Positions 1-9,690 of a stretch of DNA of 64,000 nt are shown one piece after another. Under the pieces are notes generated by a model that saw only the letters and a list, made by a program, of their open reading frames with translations, ran no database searches and was not told the origin of the DNA. Each line of letters begins with the position of its first letter. Within the stretch, counting starts at the first letter, position 1. Position numbers and translations under genes: made by a program. The stretch covers positions 45,158 to 109,157 of the forward strand of contig NZ_JAEUGD010000068.1 of NCBI RefSeq assembly GCF_016775155.1. The letters run 5' to 3'. Origin of the DNA: Fulvivirga marina. GTDB lineage: Bacteria > Bacteroidota > Bacteroidia > Cytophagales > Cyclobacteriaceae.

Positions 1-1309
1 ACCTGAACCTCTCATCAGTGTTGAGGCTCAACTGACCAAACACATTAAAAACAGTAGTATTACCTGTATCATATATCACTTCAAACTTAGACTGATCAGC
101 GGTAGAATTCACAAAGTAATACATGTTTTTATAATTGGCTGCACTGAACCCAGCGCCAAAGCCCAGTTTACTACTCAGCTTACCATTAATACCTCCATAC
201 AAATCAAATGTCTTGTTGGTATGATAAATACCAATATTAGAATCTACATATGGATTTTCCTCTGAGAGTGTCTTCAAAGTATTCTTCTTTATATCTCCAC
301 CGATTCCTGCATATAATTCTATGCTCTCAGAGAATGGATAACTAGCTCTGGCAATAGGATAAAAGTGCATTTCTCCTGCATCTCCTAAGGTATCATTTTC
401 ATAAACAGTATTGAAGCCAACAACTATTTTAAAACCTTCATAATCAAACCCAAATGAAGGTCTGATTCGAAATAAGTTTCTCGCTTCCTTTTCCACGAGA
501 TTGTCTTCCCTACTTATGGCTTCAATATCTCCACCCAGCCTGACAAACGACTGCTCACTAAGAGTATACTCAAATTTAATATTGAGCTGAGCATCAGTCT
601 CAGTGGCATCACGGTTATCCTTCAGATAGTCAAACCTAACACCAGTGTGGTAGTGAAAATCGGACTTTTCATCAGAATTTTCAACACTACCTTTGATGTA
701 GTAATTGTTAAAAAATTGCTTCAGTGTATCAGCATCTACTTCCTGACCCTCCGGGTAACCATAAAAATGATACAGTCTCTGGTTAAAACCAATGTCACCA
801 CTGAATGTAGCCTTCTTTGTAAAGTATTTACCAAAGAGATCAACATCTATTTTACCAGAACCTGAGTTATCATCATCCACAGGTCCTTTTTTTGAATTCA
901 GGTAGTTGAAGTGAGCCCCGTAGCTGTATTCCTTACTTCTCTTACTGTTAAAAAAACCTTCCACATAAGGCGTAGTATAATTACCAAAACCCGCTTTTAC
1001 ATAATTGCCATATAACTTAGACAGTCTCTCATCTTTTACTCTCAATGGTCTTACCCTCACATTCAGGTCTGGAAGATCAAAGTTTATATTATTGTAGAAG
1101 TATTCAATTTCCTGCTTTGAAGCATCAACAGTAGTTGGTGGAATTTTCTCAAAATTGCGGTTTGCACTAGGCAGTTTGATTTCTCGATCCTTCACTATTT
1201 CAATTTCCACATTTTCAATTTCGCCATCATTTTCCCAGCCATTCTGCGCTGACAGTGCAAAAGGCATAAACAGCAAAAAAGCACCTATACATATATTAAA
1301 ATATCTCAT
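1..1309 (-). CDS. Outer-membrane beta-barrel protein, TonB-receptor-like, 3' end outside window
   Basis: The frame stays open from an ATG at 1309 down to the window edge, giving about 436 residues without a stop, so the C-terminus is missing. It begins with a signal peptide ending near FALSAQ-N. The rest is rich in alternating aromatic and polar residues typical of outer-membrane strands (for example GFGNYTTPYVEGFF). No clear TonB box or plug domain is visible near the N-terminus, so it looks like a plug-less TonB-receptor-like barrel. It follows the TPR gene by 41 bases on the same strand, so the two are probably co-transcribed and may form a periplasm/outer-membrane pair. Substrate unknown. 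Confidence 0.75.
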   Translation of the reverse strand, partial: MRYFNICIGAFLLFMPFALSAQNGWENDGEIENVEIEIVKDREIKLPSANRNFEKIPPTTVDASKQEIEYFYNNINFDLPDLNVRVRPLRVKDERLSKLYGNYVKAGFGNYTTPYVEGFFNSKRSKEYSYGAHFNYLNSKKGPVDDDNSGSGKIDVDLFGKYFTKKATFSGDIGFNQRLYHFYGYPEGQEVDADTLKQFFNNYYIKGSVENSDEKSDFHYHTGVRFDYLKDNRDATETDAQLNIKFEYTLSEQSFVRLGGDIEAISREDNLVEKEARNLFRIRPSFGFDYEGFKIVVGFNTVYENDTLGDAGEMHFYPIARASYPFSESIELYAGIGGDIKKNTLKTLSEENPYVDSNIGIYHTNKTFDLYGGINGKLSSKLGFGAGFSAANYKNMYYFVNSTADQSKFEVIYDTGNTTVFNVFGQLSLNTDERFR

Positions 1310-1350
1310 TTCTTAGTGATAGATTTTATCTATAATAAACTCTTAAGTTA

Positions 1351-4300
1351 TTAATTTTCAATATCTTTAATATCAATGATTAAACTATCTGATTCAATAT
1401 CAGACCTATCCTCAACCTGCTTTTGAAGTTGCTCAATATCAGCCAGTTTTGCTTTTGCTTTTTGACGAACATGCTCCAACGGAAAGTTTTCGATGATAGA
1501 CTTTAAAGTCCCTTTAGCCTGAAAGAAATCTCCTAAAGCTGCATAGTTATCCGCCAGTAACAGATAGGCCTTCCCTACCCATTCCTCATAAACATTAAAA
1601 CTGCTATTGAGCTCTATGAGCGCTTCTATAGATTGCTGATACTGCTTGCTCTGATAGAATATTTGGCCCAACAAATATTGCGCTTCAGCACCATGCTCAT
1701 CTTTGGCTGTATTGAGCGTGCTCAAAAACTCATCCTTTGCATCTTCATATTTTCCCATAGCATAAGCAGCCTTGCCCAAATAAAGAGATGCCTTGTTTTG
1801 TGAACTGATATTTACATTCCCTTTTTCCAGGATGATATTCGCATAATGACTGGTTGAGTCATACTCCCCTAGCACATAATAAGATTCCATTAACCCTGCC
1901 CAACCATAATATTGTTGTTTCTTGCTATTGGCGGCATTCACTAGTCGGTAGTAGAAATAAGCTGCATTTTCATACCTTCCAGCCCTGTATTCTATTTCTG
2001 CGATTCTATGAATTACCCTGCTCAACTGATTAGTTGTACCTTTGGCCAGAAGTTCATTGTATACCTCCAACGCCTTATCAAACTCTCTTAAACGATAATG
2101 CGATTCGGCCATATAATATCTGGCTTCTGACACCTTGGGGTTATCAGGATAATTTCTGATGTAATCGTTAAAAGAAGCTATAGACTTTTCATAATCCAGG
2201 TTGAAGTATTGATTTTTAGCTGTTTCAAACTCAACACTCGCAATACCTTTCTTTTCAGGATTAGCATTTTTAAATTGAGCCAAGTACTTATCAAACTCGG
2301 ATGACCTATTCTGAATATTAAGCACTTCCTGTAATGGCAAAAGCACCTCTGATGCTATGGAATGAGTGGGGTAGGCATCCAATATCTTTTCATAATCATT
2401 TATGGACTTATCGTATTGCTTAAGATTGTAATATGAAGATGCCCTTCTCATATATGCGTAAGGAGTATATTGACTTGATGACTTCTTTGAAATCAGATTA
2501 CTAAAACCACCAACCGCTTGTTCATAAAGTCCCTTCTCAAAATTCAACTGTGCTTTTTGAAATAAAGCATCATCATAATATCGCGACCTTGAATAGTTAT
2601 TAATAATGAAGTCATATCGTTCTTTGGCCTGATCTACATTACCCTGTACCCCAAGTACTATCCCCGCCTGAAGATGAGCATAGTCATTATCCACCTTATT
2701 AAACTTGATAGCCTGATTATAATATCTTAAAGCATTATCATATAACTTGGAAACATAGTAACAATCTCCCAACCGAAGTAAGGCGTCATCATAATACAGC
2801 TTATCATTGGCCGGCTCTAATTGAGCAACATATTCTTTAAAGTGAATCAGTGCCTTATCATATGCCTTAGTATTATAATAAGCATACCCAAGCCCGTATC
2901 TGGCCTTCAGCCCTGAGGTAGAGCCCCTCCCGTAAGAACTTCCGATAATAGCCTGATAATGTCCAATAGCCTCTTCATACTTCTGCCCTACTGAGTAGGC
3001 TTCAGCTGCCCATAAATTAGCCATAGCCACATATTCTGGATCTATAGGATGTTTCAGCGACTTTTTAAATAAGTCTATGGCCTGACGGTAATCTCCTTTA
3101 TTGAAAAGTTCTGCTCCCTTAAGGTATGTTGCCTTTTGATAGACTTTCTTCATGCTTCGGTTAATGGAGCGCATATTTTCAATATGCGTTATGGCAAGGT
3201 TATAATTATTGGAATTGAGGTATGCTTCAGATAAAAGGTCATTCACTTCATCCGCATGATTACTATTTGAATAGTTAGTAATAAACTGTCGAAAAGCCTC
3301 TATCGCTTCTTCAAAACGCCCCAAATCATAATTGACCTTACCATATTGATATGCACCTTCTTCCCGTAAGGCCATACTTATTTTGTTTTTTCTTGCATTA
3401 TCAAATGCCGTAAGGGCATAAAGCTTGTTCCCTTCCTTCAGATACAGGATACCTAGATAATATGAAGCATATATTCCAATGCTATCACGGTCAGACGCTG
3501 CATGTTTAAGGTTTGCTATTGCCTCTTCATTATTTCCTAAACGATAATTAACATATCCCGCCCTATACCGTATGTCTGGCGAAGGATTGTTTATTTTTTC
3601 ATTATAAAGCCCGTAATATTCTGCTGCCAGTTTAAAATCGCCTTTATTTAGATAAGCATCCGCTGTAAGTAGGTAAAAATCTTTTTGGTTAACACTACCC
3701 GAACCTGCCAATACTTTTTTACTATAAGCGATGAGATCATCGTATCTCTTCTGTTTGTAATAGGCATTTGCAATCATGCCTGGCACTACAGATTTATAGG
3801 CATCATTTCGTTCTGCACGTTCCAGGTCAGCAATGGCCTTATCATACTCACCACTTTCATATTCAATATAACCGGCGTAATAACTTGATGCCGCAGCATA
3901 GGGAGTAGATTGCCTCTTAAGTACATTGAAATAATTGATGGATTCTGCAAATTCCCTCTGACTAAAATATGAATATCCAAGCTTAAAACGAGTTTCCTGA
4001 CGTTGCTTCTCTGTAACTAATGAAAGATTAACCTTCGAAAGATACTTTACAGCTTTATTATAATTTTTTTGAGCAAAATAGAAATTCCCCAGTTCCAGGT
4101 AAGCAACCGCAGCTTTGGGATGATTGTGATGTTTTTTTATAAAGTCCGCAATTAGTTTCTCACCATCACTATGGTATAGGCTAAGTGCGCTGAACGCAAT
4201 GTAATACTCAGCATCAATTTTCCGGATATTATCATCAGACTGCTCTACAAAACGCTCAAAACTCTCTCTTGCAGCTGTATAATCAGATCTATCAAGCAAC

Positions 4301-4410
4301 TCAAGTCCCTTCCTAAAAAGCGTATTTGTTTCAGATTGGTAAACAGTATTCTGGCTCCATGCAGAAAAGCTTATAAAAGCAAGAAGCACAAGACTATATT
4401 TTAATCGCAT
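1351..4410 (-). CDS. Large periplasmic tetratricopeptide-repeat protein
   Basis: This 1019-aa protein has a signal peptide (cleavage near SAWSQ-N) followed by TPR units along almost its whole length, with recurring patterns such as Y-x-x-A-I-x-x-F and Y-x-LG-x-x-Y. The final 30 residues are acidic. It should be exported to the periplasm or the inner face of the outer membrane and act as a scaffold. The barrel gene follows immediately, which suggests the TPR solenoid partners it. The upstream holA gene is 138 bases away with no obvious hairpin between them. No catalytic motif is seen. Its specific role is not known to me. Confidence 0.85.
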   Translation of the reverse strand: MRLKYSLVLLAFISFSAWSQNTVYQSETNTLFRKGLELLDRSDYTAARESFERFVEQSDDNIRKIDAEYYIAFSALSLYHSDGEKLIADFIKKHHNHPKAAVAYLELGNFYFAQKNYNKAVKYLSKVNLSLVTEKQRQETRFKLGYSYFSQREFAESINYFNVLKRQSTPYAAASSYYAGYIEYESGEYDKAIADLERAERNDAYKSVVPGMIANAYYKQKRYDDLIAYSKKVLAGSGSVNQKDFYLLTADAYLNKGDFKLAAEYYGLYNEKINNPSPDIRYRAGYVNYRLGNNEEAIANLKHAASDRDSIGIYASYYLGILYLKEGNKLYALTAFDNARKNKISMALREEGAYQYGKVNYDLGRFEEAIEAFRQFITNYSNSNHADEVNDLLSEAYLNSNNYNLAITHIENMRSINRSMKKVYQKATYLKGAELFNKGDYRQAIDLFKKSLKHPIDPEYVAMANLWAAEAYSVGQKYEEAIGHYQAIIGSSYGRGSTSGLKARYGLGYAYYNTKAYDKALIHFKEYVAQLEPANDKLYYDDALLRLGDCYYVSKLYDNALRYYNQAIKFNKVDNDYAHLQAGIVLGVQGNVDQAKERYDFIINNYSRSRYYDDALFQKAQLNFEKGLYEQAVGGFSNLISKKSSSQYTPYAYMRRASSYYNLKQYDKSINDYEKILDAYPTHSIASEVLLPLQEVLNIQNRSSEFDKYLAQFKNANPEKKGIASVEFETAKNQYFNLDYEKSIASFNDYIRNYPDNPKVSEARYYMAESHYRLREFDKALEVYNELLAKGTTNQLSRVIHRIAEIEYRAGRYENAAYFYYRLVNAANSKKQQYYGWAGLMESYYVLGEYDSTSHYANIILEKGNVNISSQNKASLYLGKAAYAMGKYEDAKDEFLSTLNTAKDEHGAEAQYLLGQIFYQSKQYQQSIEALIELNSSFNVYEEWVGKAYLLLADNYAALGDFFQAKGTLKSIIENFPLEHVRQKAKAKLADIEQLQKQVEDRSDIESDSLIIDIKDIEN

Positions 4411-4548
4411 CTATTTGTTATTCTTTTTTATGGTAATAAAAAGATCAGCTCTCTCTATAAACGAAACAATTGCAAAAAGTTATTTACAGCTCAAATAAAA
4501 TAGTTTATGTAAGGCCTATAAACATTGGTGGCTTTAACTGCCACACAC

Positions 4549-5571
4549 CTAATGTAATAATTTAAAAACCAACTCCTTAAGTATTTGTCCGTCCGTAGCA
4601 GAGATATTATCTACCCCTTTGGATTTCAGGTCTGCCTGCCTGATATGGTGAATATTGTTGACTACTTGCATAGGACTATAGTTTTTCATAGCATAAATAT
4701 AATCCTTCACGAAGTAGGGACTTACCTTTAATACTGAAGCCAGGTTCCTTTCAGACTTATCCTTGGCATGAAATGCCATTAATAGTTTACTGTAAAAAGA
4801 AAATAATATCGCCACAATAGGTATGATCGGGTTCTTCTTGGAATTAGCTTCAAAATAGTTAACGATTTTATTCGCCTTAATTACATCCTTTGTCATTAGC
4901 GCTTTTTGCAGCTCAAATACATTGTAATCCTTGCTTATACCTACGTACCGCTGTACAATGCCCTCATCAATCTGCACCTTTTCTTTAAAATTGATGAGCA
5001 TCTTATCCACTTCATTAGCCAGACGTTCCAGATCATTTCCTATAGAGTCTGCCAGCATCTGAACTGCTTTTGGTGATACCCCAAAGCCTTTAGATTTGAT
5101 ATAGTTTTCCACCCATGCTGGTACCTGATTATCATAAAGTTTTTTTGTAGTAACAGCAACTGCGTGCTTTTCTATCAATTTTCCCAGTGCCTTCCTCTTG
5201 TCAAGAGTTTTATTTTTATGACAAAAAACAAGTATGGTGGATGGTACAGGGTTCTGGATATAATCAACCAATAGCTTTTGCCCTGCCTCTTTGTTAATAT
5301 CACTAACAGCCTGGGCTTCTTTAACTATAACGACCTGCTTCTCCGACATCATGGGGAAACGCCGTGCATTGGTCAGTACAGCATTCATAGCTACATCCCG
5401 ACCATACAGAATGGTTTGATTAAAACCTTTTTCACTTTCCGTCAGCACGTGGTCTTCAATATAATCGGAAATAAGATCTATATAGTATGTCTCATCGCCT
5501 TGAAGAAAATAGACCGGAGCATACTTTTTACTTTTTAAATCTTTGAGAACACTTTCAGGAGTAACAGCCAT
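4549..5571 (-). CDS. holA: DNA polymerase III subunit delta
   Basis: This 340-aa protein has the length and layout of the clamp-loader delta subunit: an N-terminal AAA+-like region beginning with PVYFLQGDETYYID, a middle helical lid and a C-terminal collar domain. Delta opens the beta sliding clamp during loading and binds it through its N-terminal domain. As usual for delta, the P-loop is degenerate (FLQGDE rather than GxxxxGK), so it should not hydrolyse ATP. It starts at ATG 5571. The gene is the first of three on this strand and a 377-base non-coding region lies upstream. Identification is by family resemblance. Confidence 0.88.
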   Translation of the reverse strand: MAVTPESVLKDLKSKKYAPVYFLQGDETYYIDLISDYIEDHVLTESEKGFNQTILYGRDVAMNAVLTNARRFPMMSEKQVVIVKEAQAVSDINKEAGQKLLVDYIQNPVPSTILVFCHKNKTLDKRKALGKLIEKHAVAVTTKKLYDNQVPAWVENYIKSKGFGVSPKAVQMLADSIGNDLERLANEVDKMLINFKEKVQIDEGIVQRYVGISKDYNVFELQKALMTKDVIKANKIVNYFEANSKKNPIIPIVAILFSFYSKLLMAFHAKDKSERNLASVLKVSPYFVKDYIYAMKNYSPMQVVNNIHHIRQADLKSKGVDNISATDGQILKELVFKLLH

Positions 5572-5948
5572 AAATCAATAATGTGTGATAGGCAAAAATA
5601 GTAGATTAGTTAGTAATGACTAAAAGTCTATAAATAAATATAGCATGAATTACCCCCCCGAAAACATTTCTATTGGAGCTGTTATTCTACAGAAGCATTA
5701 TATTGATTCATTTGAATGTTAGAAGGTTACAATTAAGAAAGAGAAACTACTGAATATCGACAGATAAAACCGTTGATCGATTTACTAAAACTTAAGGAAA
5801 TAGTTGTGTCAATTTATATACAGAAATAAAACAAAACTGTATACTTTCGCATTAAAATTATGCGCATAAACGAAGTTACCTTTGTCAAAAAACTGGTATA
5901 GTTTATGTAATAGTTGATGACATTAACAAAGAACCAAAAATTGAAATT
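5572..5948. other. Intergenic region between holA and the 5949 lipoprotein
   Basis: This 377-base non-coding stretch separates divergent genes. It is AT-rich and contains a run of seven C at about 5653-5659 and one good promoter box at 5877-5884. I see no RNA gene, riboswitch or convincing ORF in it. Confidence 0.6.
5877..5884 (+). promoter_or_regulatory. Promoter -7 box for the 5949 lipoprotein gene
   Basis: TACCTTTG matches the Bacteroidota -7 consensus TAnnTTTG exactly. It lies 65 bases before the ATG, in an otherwise empty intergenic region. No clear -33 TTG is seen at the expected spacing. Confidence 0.5.
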
Positions 5949-6989
5949 ATGAGAAAAACTATGAAACTAGGATTTATGATGACCTTGTTAGGTAGTCTTA
6001 TGTTTTTCGCAAGTTGTGATGACAACGATGAAATAACACCAGTAGACCCTAATGCGTCATATGATGCCATATTAAGACTATCTGAAGCAGGTACAGGCGA
6101 TACTACATCTGCTACAGTTACAGTGGATGCTAACACACAGTCTACCATTAAAGCAAGAGTTACTTTCCTTTCTACTTCAGTAAGCATGAGAAGGTTGTAC
6201 ATCACTCAAAATATAGGTGGACAAGGAGATGAGCCTTTTGAAATCACCGCTGCAGTTGACAAAAAAGCCGACGGTTCAATTGATATCGAAGCTGCAAACT
6301 CAAACGGTATTGTTTACGAACTTACTTTACCAGTTCCTTCTGGTGTAGGTACTGGTACTGTAGTTTATAAACTATGGACAACTACAGGCCGTGGTGACTA
6401 TAGAGATCAAACTAAACGGTTTGCGGTTGGAACAGGAAGTATCACTCTAAATTATGGAGGTACAAATGAGGCTGCTGCAGTAAAATCTTATTCAGCAAAA
6501 CTTCTTTATGCTCCATTGGCAGACGGGTCTTCAAAAACTTTCATTTCTACGTATAATGGAGAAACATACCAGATTAGCCAAGGTGTAGAATATGCTTCTT
6601 TCTGGGATTTTGGATATTACTATGGAAATACAAATAATGCTTCTCTTGCATCAACATATACTTACCCTAAATTGTTTAATCATGACAATGATCCAAATAC
6701 AGCATTGGTTGCGGTTGCAACCCTCACCAATACACCTCAGGAAGAGCTAAACCATGCATATTTCACTGGGTCTAGCAAAACCTCAGCAGATTTTGATGCC
6801 GTGGCGGTTAAAGGAGATTTGGATTTTATTACTAAACCCGCTACTGAAAGTGTAACAGGATTGCAAGTTGGTGATATTATTGAATTTGTTGATGGCTATG
6901 GTAAAAAAGGTTTAATCAGAGTTGTAAGTATCAATGGTACTTTTGGAACTGGTGATTATATAGAATTGGACATTAAAGTTCAACCTTAA
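5949..6989 (+). CDS. Putative surface lipoprotein of unknown function
   Basis: This 346-aa protein begins with a lipoprotein signal peptide ending in FFASC, with the lipidated cysteine near residue 24. It is followed at once by DDND, an acidic stretch resembling the Bacteroidota lipoprotein export signal that sends lipoproteins to the cell surface. The body is beta-rich with many T, S and G residues and looks like one or two beta-sandwich domains. I recognise no catalytic motif or named family. It stands alone as a single transcription unit, with a promoter box at 5877 and a strong terminator at 7008. The function cannot be inferred from its neighbours. Confidence 0.8.
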   Translation: MRKTMKLGFMMTLLGSLMFFASCDDNDEITPVDPNASYDAILRLSEAGTGDTTSATVTVDANTQSTIKARVTFLSTSVSMRRLYITQNIGGQGDEPFEITAAVDKKADGSIDIEAANSNGIVYELTLPVPSGVGTGTVVYKLWTTTGRGDYRDQTKRFAVGTGSITLNYGGTNEAAAVKSYSAKLLYAPLADGSSKTFISTYNGETYQISQGVEYASFWDFGYYYGNTNNASLASTYTYPKLFNHDNDPNTALVAVATLTNTPQEELNHAYFTGSSKTSADFDAVAVKGDLDFITKPATESVTGLQVGDIIEFVDGYGKKGLIRVVSINGTFGTGDYIELDIKVQP

Positions 6990-7007
6990 AGCAGATAGTT
7001 AGTTTGT

Positions 7008-7046
7008 AAAAAGCCGTCTAAAAAATACTTTTTAGACGGCTTTTTA
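7008..7046 (+). terminator. Rho-independent terminator after the 5949 lipoprotein gene
   Basis: A perfect stem built on GCCGTCT/AGACGGC is flanked by A and T runs on either side (7008-7025 with 7029-7045). The A/T flanks make it potentially bidirectional, so it could also stop the minus-strand rhomboid transcript. Confidence 0.9.
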
Positions 7047-7104
7047 ATTTACGTCAGTATGCTCTTTATACCTATCTCTAAGACATCTCCATTTTTTTAA
7101 TTTG

Positions 7105-7662
7105 TCAGGCTTTAACCTTTCTATAATTATAAGCAGTTACAGCACCTACAATTGCCCCGGCAAGATGCGACTCCCAGGAAACATGAGAATTAACAGGTAA
7201 AACACCGTAAAAAATAGAGCCATAGATAAAGAGCACTATCACTGACACAAACAATGATTTGAAATCTCTTCTCATAAATCCATAGAAGATCAAAAATGAA
7301 GCTATTCCATAAACCAATCCACTGGCACCCACATGAAAAGATGGTCTGGCAAATAGCCAAACAAGCAGATTCGTAAAGAAATAACAACGTAAAAACACCC
7401 CTGAAGCAATTCTATGATAGGAATAAAACAATACCACTCCTAAAAAAAGTAATGGTATTGTATTAGAAATTAAGTGAATGTAATTGGCGTGTATCAAAGG
7501 GGAGGTAATAATACCAATACCCCCTATAAGTGTTCGGGGCCAGATACCAAAAACCGTCAGATCATATCCAAACAAAAAATCTACCACAAAAGATAGCCAC
7601 ATGAGAAATACAAACCTAATAGGTACAACCGCACTTCCTATTAAGGTACGACCATTTGACAT
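7105..7662 (-). CDS. Rhomboid family intramembrane serine protease (copy 1)
   Basis: This 185-aa polytopic membrane protein has about six hydrophobic segments. The rhomboid catalytic dyad is visible: the serine in GASG (segment starting FHVGASGLVYG) and the histidine in SHLAGA near the C-terminus. The HLISN motif (HxxxN) of the second helix is also present. Rhomboids cleave transmembrane helices of substrate proteins inside the inner membrane. It lies 6 bases downstream of the small protein at 7669, so the two form an operon. A longer paralogue with the same motifs lies at 28428. Substrates are unknown. Confidence 0.88.
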   Translation of the reverse strand: MSNGRTLIGSAVVPIRFVFLMWLSFVVDFLFGYDLTVFGIWPRTLIGGIGIITSPLIHANYIHLISNTIPLLFLGVVLFYSYHRIASGVFLRCYFFTNLLVWLFARPSFHVGASGLVYGIASFLIFYGFMRRDFKSLFVSVIVLFIYGSIFYGVLPVNSHVSWESHLAGAIVGAVTAYNYRKVKA

Positions 7663-7668
7663 AGGCTT

Positions 7669-8133
7669 CTATTTTGTAGGATCACTGATCATATCGAGGG
7701 CTATTAATTTGGACTCCTCATACCCTACTGCCATGTACCCCAAAAGTCCACCTGAAGATTCCGCTATTTTTTTAGCAAAATCCTTAATACTACTATAAAA
7801 CTCCACAGCAAACCTGTTATCCAACTTAGGCAATATATTATTTAGTTTTTCAAGCTCTGATATAATGATTGGGTTTCGCTCTTCCGCGCTTACAGGATAC
7901 TGTTGGATCATTACCTTTATTTTATCCTCAAAATCCTTTCCCACACCTTTATAATAGTCGATAAGATCTTCTCTGGCGTTAGACTGTTTAATTTTAGAAA
8001 GACTTACCGCCTCTTTTATTTCAGATCTGTCAATTTCATTATCAGCCCCTGCTATTAATATAGACACTAGCACGGGGACTTTGTACATAACCTCAACCTC
8101 CTCCTGGGTCAAGTTTTTAAATTTTTCAATCAT
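7669..8133 (-). CDS. Small helical protein, possibly TerB-like
   Basis: This 154-aa protein is predicted largely helical, soluble and without a signal peptide. The segment VSILIAGADNEIDRSEIKEA resembles the acidic helix-loop-helix of TerB-like domains (tellurite-resistance family fold), which are thought to bind metal or act as scaffolds near membranes. The match is weak and made by eye. It is the first gene of a two-gene operon with rhomboid copy 1, only 6 bases apart. A functional link to the protease is possible but unproven. Confidence 0.7.
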   Translation of the reverse strand: MIEKFKNLTQEEVEVMYKVPVLVSILIAGADNEIDRSEIKEAVSLSKIKQSNAREDLIDYYKGVGKDFEDKIKVMIQQYPVSAEERNPIIISELEKLNNILPKLDNRFAVEFYSSIKDFAKKIAESSGGLLGYMAVGYEESKLIALDMISDPTK

Positions 8134-8293
8134 ACTTCTATTGTTTTAGAGCAGCTAAAATAATTTTGTATTCTACAAAACCTTTTGGGTTAATATTTCA
8201 AAGTAAAAGAAGCTTTTTGTCAAATCAACATGTAAAGATTATTTTTTTCAAAGTATTAAAAATGAACCTTTCTTTTTAATTAAATACTTATAT

Positions 8294-8301
8294 TATCTTT
8301 A
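8294..8301 (+). promoter_or_regulatory. Candidate -7 box for the response-regulator operon
   Basis: TATCTTTA differs from TAnnTTTG at the last base only and lies 28 bases before the ATG at 8329. No -33 element is obvious. Confidence 0.35.
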
Positions 8302-8328
8302 GAAGCCTAACATTAAAACCAATACAGT

Positions 8329-9690
8329 ATGTACAAACAGGAACCGGTTAAAATATTCATTGTTGAAGACGATCCTGCTTATACCAAGTTTTTGCAGTAT
8401 GTGCTCAGTCTTAATCCTGATTTTGAGGTATCAACCTTTTCAACAGGTAAAGACTGCCTTGATAACTTATACCAAAAACCAACAATAATCACCCTGGATT
8501 ATACTTTACCTGATATGTCCGGAGAAAAAGTATTGTCTGAAATCAAAGCTTTTGACAACATCCAGGTTATCATTATTTCAGCTCAGGAGAAGATTGGAAC
8601 AGCCGTAGAGCTTCTTAAGCTTGGTGCTTACGATTACATTACAAAAGATGAAGACACAAAAAACAGGCTACTCAACACCATTAATAATGCAAGACAAAAT
8701 ATTTCCCTGATCAAGCAAATTGATTACCTGAAACAGGAGATCTCTGAAAAATACGAGTTTGATAAAAGCATTGTCGGAAGTAGTGGCGCACTCAAAAAAG
8801 TCTTCGCTTTATTGGAGAAGGCCGTCAAAACCAATATTACCGTTTCTATAACAGGTGAAACCGGTACAGGAAAAGAGTTGGTAGCCAAAGCCATTCATTA
8901 TAACTCAAAACGCAAAAAGAAACCCTTTGTAGCTGTAAACATTGCTGCCATTCCCTCTGAATTGATGGAAAGTGAACTTTTCGGGCATGAGAAAGGTGCT
9001 TTTACAGGAGCCAATACTCGGCGCATTGGTAAATTTGAAGAAGCTGAGGGTGGTACCATCTTTCTTGACGAGATTGGTGAAATGGACCTCAATCTTCAGG
9101 CAAAACTTCTGCGTGTTATTCAAGAGCGCGAATTAACTCGAATTGGAGGAAACGAAATAATCAAGCTCGATATCAGACTTATTGTAGCCACACATCGTGA
9201 CCTGGCAGAAGAAGTAAAGGTTGGCAATTTTAGAGAAGACCTCTATTATAGACTCCTTGGACTTCCTGTACATCTCCCTCCTTTACGGGATAGAGGCAAT
9301 GATATAGTAATACTCGCCAAACATTTCTTACAAGCCTTTGCAAAAGAGAATGATCTACCAACTTTAAGGTTATCGGCCGAAGCTCAGGAAAAGTTATTAA
9401 GCTATCCTTTTCCGGGTAATGTACGTGAGCTAAAATCCATTATGGAGTTAGCCGCTGTTATGGCCAATGACGATGAGATCAAGGCTGATGACATTAGCTT
9501 TAATAGCGTATCAAAGGAAACCAACTTTCTTTTCGAAGAGATGACCCTTAGAGACTACACCTTCAAGATCATTAGATATTACCTTGATAAATATGACAAC
9601 AACGTATTGCAGGTAGCTGATAAACTTGATATTGGTAAATCAACTATTTACCGATACCTGAAGGAAATGGAGGATGAACCTGTAAAATAA
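8329..9690 (+). CDS. NtrC-type sigma54-dependent response regulator
   Basis: This 453-aa protein has three parts. An N-terminal receiver (about 1-120) has the acidic pair in VEDD and the phospho-acceptor D57 in TLDYTLPD. A central AAA+ sigma54-activator domain (about 143-380) has Walker A GETGTGKE near 176-183 and the sigma54-contact loop GAFTGA at 223-228, with FLDEIGEM following. A C-terminal Fis-type helix-turn-helix (about 405-445, [16 protein letters not shown]) binds DNA. Phosphorylation should drive oligomerisation and open-complex formation at sigma54 promoters. Its TAA stop abuts the ATG of the hybrid kinase at 9691, so the pair is almost certainly one two-component system. Target genes are unknown. 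Confidence 0.93.
   Translation: MYKQEPVKIFIVEDDPAYTKFLQYVLSLNPDFEVSTFSTGKDCLDNLYQKPTIITLDYTLPDMSGEKVLSEIKAFDNIQVIIISAQEKIGTAVELLKLGAYDYITKDEDTKNRLLNTINNARQNISLIKQIDYLKQEISEKYEFDKSIVGSSGALKKVFALLEKAVKTNITVSITGETGTGKELVAKAIHYNSKRKKKPFVAVNIAAIPSELMESELFGHEKGAFTGANTRRIGKFEEAEGGTIFLDEIGEMDLNLQAKLLRVIQERELTRIGGNEIIKLDIRLIVATHRDLAEEVKVGNFREDLYYRLLGLPVHLPPLRDRGNDIVILAKHFLQAFAKENDLPTLRLSAEAQEKLLSYPFPGNVRELKSIMELAAVMANDDEIKADDISFNSVSKETNFLFEEMTLRDYTFKIIRYYLDKYDNNVLQVADKLDIGKSTIYRYLKEMEDEPVK

Noticed and set aside
647..865. 72-aa plus-strand frame
   Set aside because: It is the shadow of the long minus-strand barrel gene, which has a signal peptide and continuous beta-barrel-like sequence.
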